64,000 nt of DNA. It comes from Cupriavidus alkaliphilus (GTDB lineage: Bacteria > Pseudomonadota > Gammaproteobacteria > Burkholderiales > Burkholderiaceae). Location of the stretch: NCBI RefSeq assembly GCF_900094595.1, contig NZ_FMAD01000019.1:22474-86473 (forward strand), in the 5' to 3' direction. Made by a program: the position numbers and the translations under genes. Every line of letters begins with the position of its first letter. The stretch's first letter is position 1. Of the stretch, positions 60,155 to 64,000 are shown piece after piece. The notes beneath the pieces are model-generated. The model worked only from the letters and a program-made list of their open reading frames with translations, made no database searches and was not told the origin of the DNA.

Positions 60155-62406
60155 TATTTCCTCCATTCGTAGTCGTCCGGTTTAAGCCGCAGCACGCCTG
60201 CTCGGTCCGGGAAAGTCGGGTGGTCGAAAAGCAAAACCTGGGCATAGGCGTAGGCATGGTATCTATCCACTAGGCCGTTCAGCGAAGGGTTTTCTCGCGA
60301 CAGGTGGCCGGGCAAGTTCACAATGCAAGCAACCCGCCGGAACGAAACATTCTCGTAGAACACGAACGACTCCCGTTTACGTAACGGACTACTGAAATGT
60401 ATGTGGAACGCGCGCTGTGTGCTGGCGGCATATTTGTCGGCCTCCTCATCTGCCCGGTTCACGAGCCAATAGTAGCCGGCGCTGTCTGCGGCGTCGTAGG
60501 GCTCTCGCGCAATGTCATTGCGCCATCGCTTTACGTGGGGCGGTATGCTCGGCTCTACTCCGAATAGCGGAAGGTTGCTGCGCAGTGTGCCGGATTTCTC
60601 ATGGGCCGCCAAAAGCTGCGAACTGAGCTTTGCGTCTATGCTGCGCCCGCGAAACTTCCAGTAGCCGATGTAGTTTCCCGGGTGCGTAAGTTGCAGGCCT
60701 CCGCGCCCATACCACGGTGCATACCAATTTTTCTCCCCACCGATCTCTATCAAGGTACTCAGCCAGACTGTCTCTTGTACCGAATTTCCTAAGAATGCGG
60801 CCACTCGTTTGCGAGTAGTAACACCATATTTGCGCCACATGACGTTCAATTGCTTGCAGTGCTCTGCGATCAATTTCCCGGCCGTCCCCTGTGCTGGCTC
60901 ATAAACTATTTTTTCCGGAATCCCTGCCCCAAGGCCCCGCAACATCCTCGCCGGCACAGCCTGCCTGAGTTCATCAACACTAAGCCACAGCGCCCGACGC
61001 ATATGATGAATGAACTGCAGCGGGTGGAAATGCCATACTGCACGCGGCAATCCTGTGTTCTGCCAGAATGCCAGCTTCTGCGCCTGCTTCTTGAACCGCT
61101 GCCAGCTGTCTTCCGAAACCAACGGCATGCCCGGCTTGCGCAGGCGCGCAAAGCGTTCATCCAGGTCAGAGACATCCCATTCAGTCGGATGCTTGACCAC
61201 CAGATGACGCAGCGCCGCCTTGCCCGCTTGGCTGGTTTCGCTCAGCATCTCTAGCGTCGCCGGCTCGTCGACGATGGCATCGGCCGGACTCAGCATCGCG
61301 CCTTCTTCAACCTTCTGCCAGCCCAGCCAATACGGGAAATCCGCGTCAGACAACCGGACGATACCGGCCTGCGACAGGTCGATATAGCCCGCCGAGCCAG
61401 GCGCATAGGGCACCATTTGCCAATTGTCGGTGTGGCCGCTGCGCTCTTCGCTAAGTACACGCCCCAAGGTAAGCCACTCCAGGCCGGTGCTTGGGTTGTC
61501 CGGATACAGCGCCTCCGCGAGCGCCAGCATGGCATAGGCATAACCTGGCTGCACGATCCGGCCGATTTCGCGGTACTGGCCCTGTGCCGTGCGTATGCGT
61601 GTGGTCGTAATGCGCTTGTCCTTATCCAGCCGCACGCTGACATAGAGGCACTGCCCGATATTGCTCCCCGCTGTGCCAGCCGGAAACATCGGGTTGCCAT
61701 CCTTGTCCGACGTCCGCCATACCCCATTGCCCTTGGGCAAGCGCGGATGCGCCGCTACAAATGACTTGCCTTCCGGGATAACAAAGTGAATGTCGCCGTA
61801 GATATCGGCGCTGCCCTTTTCCGTGATGAGGCTGCTGTCGCGGAAAAACCCAGCCAGTGCCTCGTCGGTACAGAAGATCTCGAAATGGAAGCCACTGCGC
61901 CCGGTCTGGTGCTGGCTTCCGGGATAGCCCAGTATGTCGCGCCGGTAGACCTTGGCTTTCTTGGGATCGTCCGGCACCCGCGCGTCCGGGCTGGTACGGG
62001 CTCGATAGCACGCCGGCAGCGTGTCGGTGCGACCGTGCAAATGCTCGGCGGCGGCCAGGTTCACGTACAGCGAATAGAACACCACGGGCGTGGCCGCGCC
62101 GGTCTCGGTCTCATGGCGCAGCAGAACAAAGCTGGTGTCATAGGGCTGGCCCTCATAAGTTTCGGTCTTTGGCGCCAGCCGATAGGCCACAATGGTGCCG
62201 TCTGCGATGGCGCGAACCGGCGTTGCCGTATCGGCGCCGACATGCATACCGCCGTGCCAGCAGTGGGTGTTGCCGATCATGCGCGCCGGATACGCGCCCT
62301 TCGGGTCGTCTGATTCGGCCAGCAGCCGCGCCAGCCAGGCGTCCTCCGACTCCTCCAGCGCATTGCCCGCCAGTGGCATTGTAAGAATGGGATAGCTGAT
62401 GATCAT
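60154..62406 (-). CDS. Putative T6SS peptidoglycan hydrolase effector: M23-like plus GH19-like domains
   Basis: 750 residues. The N-terminal domain resembles an M23 endopeptidase: HGGMHVGAD (51-59) supplies H-x3-D and SGFHFE (171-176) the second metal His174, but the first His of the usual HxH is Gly172. A middle region (about 230-500) has no match I recognise. The C-terminal domain looks like a GH19 chitinase/lysozyme: RVAAFLGNSVQET with Glu545, then WYGRGGLQLTHPGNY (565-579). The gene begins 14 bases after the vgrG stop and its stop overlaps the next start, forming a vgrG-effector-immunity unit. No signal peptide, as expected for T6SS cargo. Confidence 0.8.
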   Translation of the reverse strand: MIISYPILTMPLAGNALEESEDAWLARLLAESDDPKGAYPARMIGNTHCWHGGMHVGADTATPVRAIADGTIVAYRLAPKTETYEGQPYDTSFVLLRHETETGAATPVVFYSLYVNLAAAEHLHGRTDTLPACYRARTSPDARVPDDPKKAKVYRRDILGYPGSQHQTGRSGFHFEIFCTDEALAGFFRDSSLITEKGSADIYGDIHFVIPEGKSFVAAHPRLPKGNGVWRTSDKDGNPMFPAGTAGSNIGQCLYVSVRLDKDKRITTTRIRTAQGQYREIGRIVQPGYAYAMLALAEALYPDNPSTGLEWLTLGRVLSEERSGHTDNWQMVPYAPGSAGYIDLSQAGIVRLSDADFPYWLGWQKVEEGAMLSPADAIVDEPATLEMLSETSQAGKAALRHLVVKHPTEWDVSDLDERFARLRKPGMPLVSEDSWQRFKKQAQKLAFWQNTGLPRAVWHFHPLQFIHHMRRALWLSVDELRQAVPARMLRGLGAGIPEKIVYEPAQGTAGKLIAEHCKQLNVMWRKYGVTTRKRVAAFLGNSVQETVWLSTLIEIGGEKNWYAPWYGRGGLQLTHPGNYIGYWKFRGRSIDAKLSSQLLAAHEKSGTLRSNLPLFGVEPSIPPHVKRWRNDIAREPYDAADSAGYYWLVNRADEEADKYAASTQRAFHIHFSSPLRKRESFVFYENVSFRRVACIVNLPGHLSRENPSLNGLVDRYHAYAYAQVLLFDHPTFPDRAGVLRLKPDDYEWRK

Positions 62407-62419
62407 GGCGCAATCCGGC

Positions 62420-64000
62420 TCAGGAGTAAGGGAAGGAACCGGGTATCTCCCATGGAGTCGCCGGTGCCATTGGCAGCGGATAGTCGTGGCGAACGCCTGC
62501 CTCGAACTTCCTCTGCGCCGCCTTGTAGGTAATCGGCCCCGGACATTCAAAGGTGATATTGCCGCCCTCGATCGTGATGGCAGCCCCGCCCGCGGTGGCA
62601 ATGCGAATGCGCCTGGCCGCAGCAAAATCCACATTCATATTGGCCGACACGATGGTTAGATCCTCCCGCGCCGCCAGCTTCAGCAGGTCATGCTGCGCCT
62701 GGAGATCGATATCATCCTGACCCGCAGTCAATTGCAGGCCGACGTTGCCCTCGCCGGGCGCGGACAGCCCGGCCGCAATGCCGATCGCGTGACCCGCATG
62801 GATGCGAGCCTGTCCCGCGACGGCGACGTTGTTGTCCTGCCCGCTGGCCAGCACGACGCTTTCCCCATTGGCGAGTTGCAGGTCCTGTCCCGCCACCACG
62901 GCGAGGCCGGCCCTGCCGTTGAGATGGACCATCGGCTCGCTTTGGTGCGGCACCTTGCCTGGCGTGCTGGTACTGCCGCTGGCAGCGTCGCCTTTGGCGG
63001 CTTCGAGGGATTGTCCGTCGACCATGCCGGCTGCGGCTTTGGCCTGTTTCGCCAGCGGCGCCTCATCGTCCTTTCCCGCTGACAGTGCCTGGGTCTGGTG
63101 CGTGGTCGCGCCATCGCTCAGTGTCCTGACCAGATCGCCCGCCTGACGCAACAGCGCAATGCCCGCAGCGTTGTCGCCTGTCGGCAGCACGCGGCCCGTG
63201 ACGGCATCGCGATAGGTCGTCAGCAATAGCCCGGCCCGGCCGCGTACCGCGACGTGGCCATCGGTGCGCAGATCGAACCCTTGCCCCCTGAAGCTGCCGC
63301 GGCGATTGTCCTGCTGGTGGATCACGTGGCCCAGATTGAGCTGGGTGGCTTGTTTGGTCGTGGCCAGTTGCGTGCGCAGCTGGTCGTCGGTGTCGTCGAA
63401 CACCAGCTGGTTGTAACCCTTGCCGCCATGCTCCTGGCTCTTGAACCCGGTCAGCGCGGCGTCGTTGCGGTGGCCGTCCGGATCGGCACTCATGCCGTGC
63501 CACGCCGGGCCATTGCCGCCGGCAAGGTTGCCCTGTGCGCTCGGCTGGCTGTCGGAGCCCATCGCATAGATGCCGCTGGCGTCATACGGCTGCGAGAACG
63601 TGGTGGCGGCCATCGACTTGCCGCCCGGCGTGGGCGCGATGCCGGCTTCCCCCTGGCCGTTGTACAGCGCGCCGATCACGAAGGGCTGGTCGATATCGTT
63701 GTCCGCAAACTTGACCAGCACCTCCTGGCCAATGCGCGGCAGCCATTGCCAGCCCATGCCGGCGCCGGCTTGCCGCTGCGCCACGCGTACCCAGCGGCTG
63801 CTGCGGTCGTCGGCGCGCTCGCCGCGCTGCCACGGGAAGCGCATGCGGATCTGGCCGCACGGGCTGGCGTGGTGTTCGGCGCTGCCATCAGCTTGGCTCT
63901 GCCCATCCGGGCCAACCACGATCGCGGTATGGACGCCCAGCGGGGTCGATTGGCTATAGAGGCGCGGGCAATCGCCCTCCAGCACGGCGGCGCGCCATGG
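62420..64000 (-). CDS. vgrG: VgrG/TssI spike protein (5' end beyond window)
   Basis: About 527 codons are visible; the N-terminus lies outside the window. The part present runs from the gp5-like OB domain (GQIRMRFPWQRGERADDRSS, GQEVLVKFADNDIDQPFVIG) into the beta-helix/DUF2345 region (RGAGLLLTTY-like repeats, ADPDGHRNDAALTG) and ends MAPATPWEIPGSFPYS. VgrG trimers tip the T6SS tube and carry effectors bound to their C-terminus. The effector gene directly downstream is the probable cargo. Confidence 0.93.
   Translation of the reverse strand, partial: PWRAAVLEGDCPRLYSQSTPLGVHTAIVVGPDGQSQADGSAEHHASPCGQIRMRFPWQRGERADDRSSRWVRVAQRQAGAGMGWQWLPRIGQEVLVKFADNDIDQPFVIGALYNGQGEAGIAPTPGGKSMAATTFSQPYDASGIYAMGSDSQPSAQGNLAGGNGPAWHGMSADPDGHRNDAALTGFKSQEHGGKGYNQLVFDDTDDQLRTQLATTKQATQLNLGHVIHQQDNRRGSFRGQGFDLRTDGHVAVRGRAGLLLTTYRDAVTGRVLPTGDNAAGIALLRQAGDLVRTLSDGATTHQTQALSAGKDDEAPLAKQAKAAAGMVDGQSLEAAKGDAASGSTSTPGKVPHQSEPMVHLNGRAGLAVVAGQDLQLANGESVVLASGQDNNVAVAGQARIHAGHAIGIAAGLSAPGEGNVGLQLTAGQDDIDLQAQHDLLKLAAREDLTIVSANMNVDFAAARRIRIATAGGAAITIEGGNITFECPGPITYKAAQRKFEAGVRHDYPLPMAPATPWEIPGSFPYS

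Overview
The window is high-GC DNA (roughly two-thirds G+C by eye) with dense coding on both strands. Gene content and order (hemA-prfA-prmC-grxD-ubiX, a Bug-family solute receptor, many LysR regulators, an ALDH7-type lysine gene pair) point to a betaproteobacterium of the Burkholderiaceae, most likely Cupriavidus or close kin. This is inferred from protein character and synteny, not from a database search. No tRNA, rRNA, CRISPR array, insertion sequence or prophage was recognised.

Layout. 1-4.8 kb: a truncated M61 peptidase, an AcuI-like reductase, dsbC and a UbiH-type hydroxylase, all on the minus strand. 5.0-5.3 kb: a tiny exported protein made almost entirely of D-x-[YF]-T-D-G-A repeats. 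5.5-10.7 kb: ychF, a DUF2157/DUF4401/GDYXXLXY membrane operon, an MTA/SAH nucleosidase and a small membrane protein. 10.8-15.9 kb: hemA, prfA, an Ala-rich lipoprotein with its own promoter and terminator, prmC, grxD and ubiX. 16.2-20.4 kb: a putative lysine-catabolic unit (ALDH7-type dehydrogenase, saccharopine-dehydrogenase-like protein, divergent Lrp regulator) followed by a DapB-like protein that lacks the catalytic histidines. 20.4-28.6 kb: an exported protein, a ClC channel/antiporter, a Bug receptor and acyl-CoA ligase with a LysR regulator, and an HxlR-MATE pair behind a large palindrome. 28.6-37.1 kb: a complete RND pump (MFP, permease, outer-membrane factor) and a large Tyr/Gly-rich exported protein. 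37.5-43.2 kb: a phosphoesterase, an AT-richer orphan phosphoribosyltransferase, ettA, a tiny Cys-rich protein with a natural poly-His tail, a YgjP-like metallopeptidase and a GH114-like lipoprotein.

43.4-59.5 kb looks like a dedicated catabolic locus. It holds two tandem amidohydrolases (one without its HxH metal motif), a UbiD decarboxylase with its own UbiX, two NCS2 nucleobase-type permeases, a three-subunit molybdenum hydroxylase whose pocket residues differ from xanthine dehydrogenase, a His-rich CobW GTPase, a COG0402 deaminase, and LysR and AraC regulators. The parts suggest uptake, hydroxylation, deamination and decarboxylation of an N-heteroaromatic compound that I cannot identify. 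This is the best candidate for an undescribed system.

59.5-64 kb (minus strand) is a type VI secretion module: the 3' part of a vgrG, a two-domain putative peptidoglycan hydrolase (M23-like plus GH19-like), and a translationally coupled exported protein that is the likely immunity partner.
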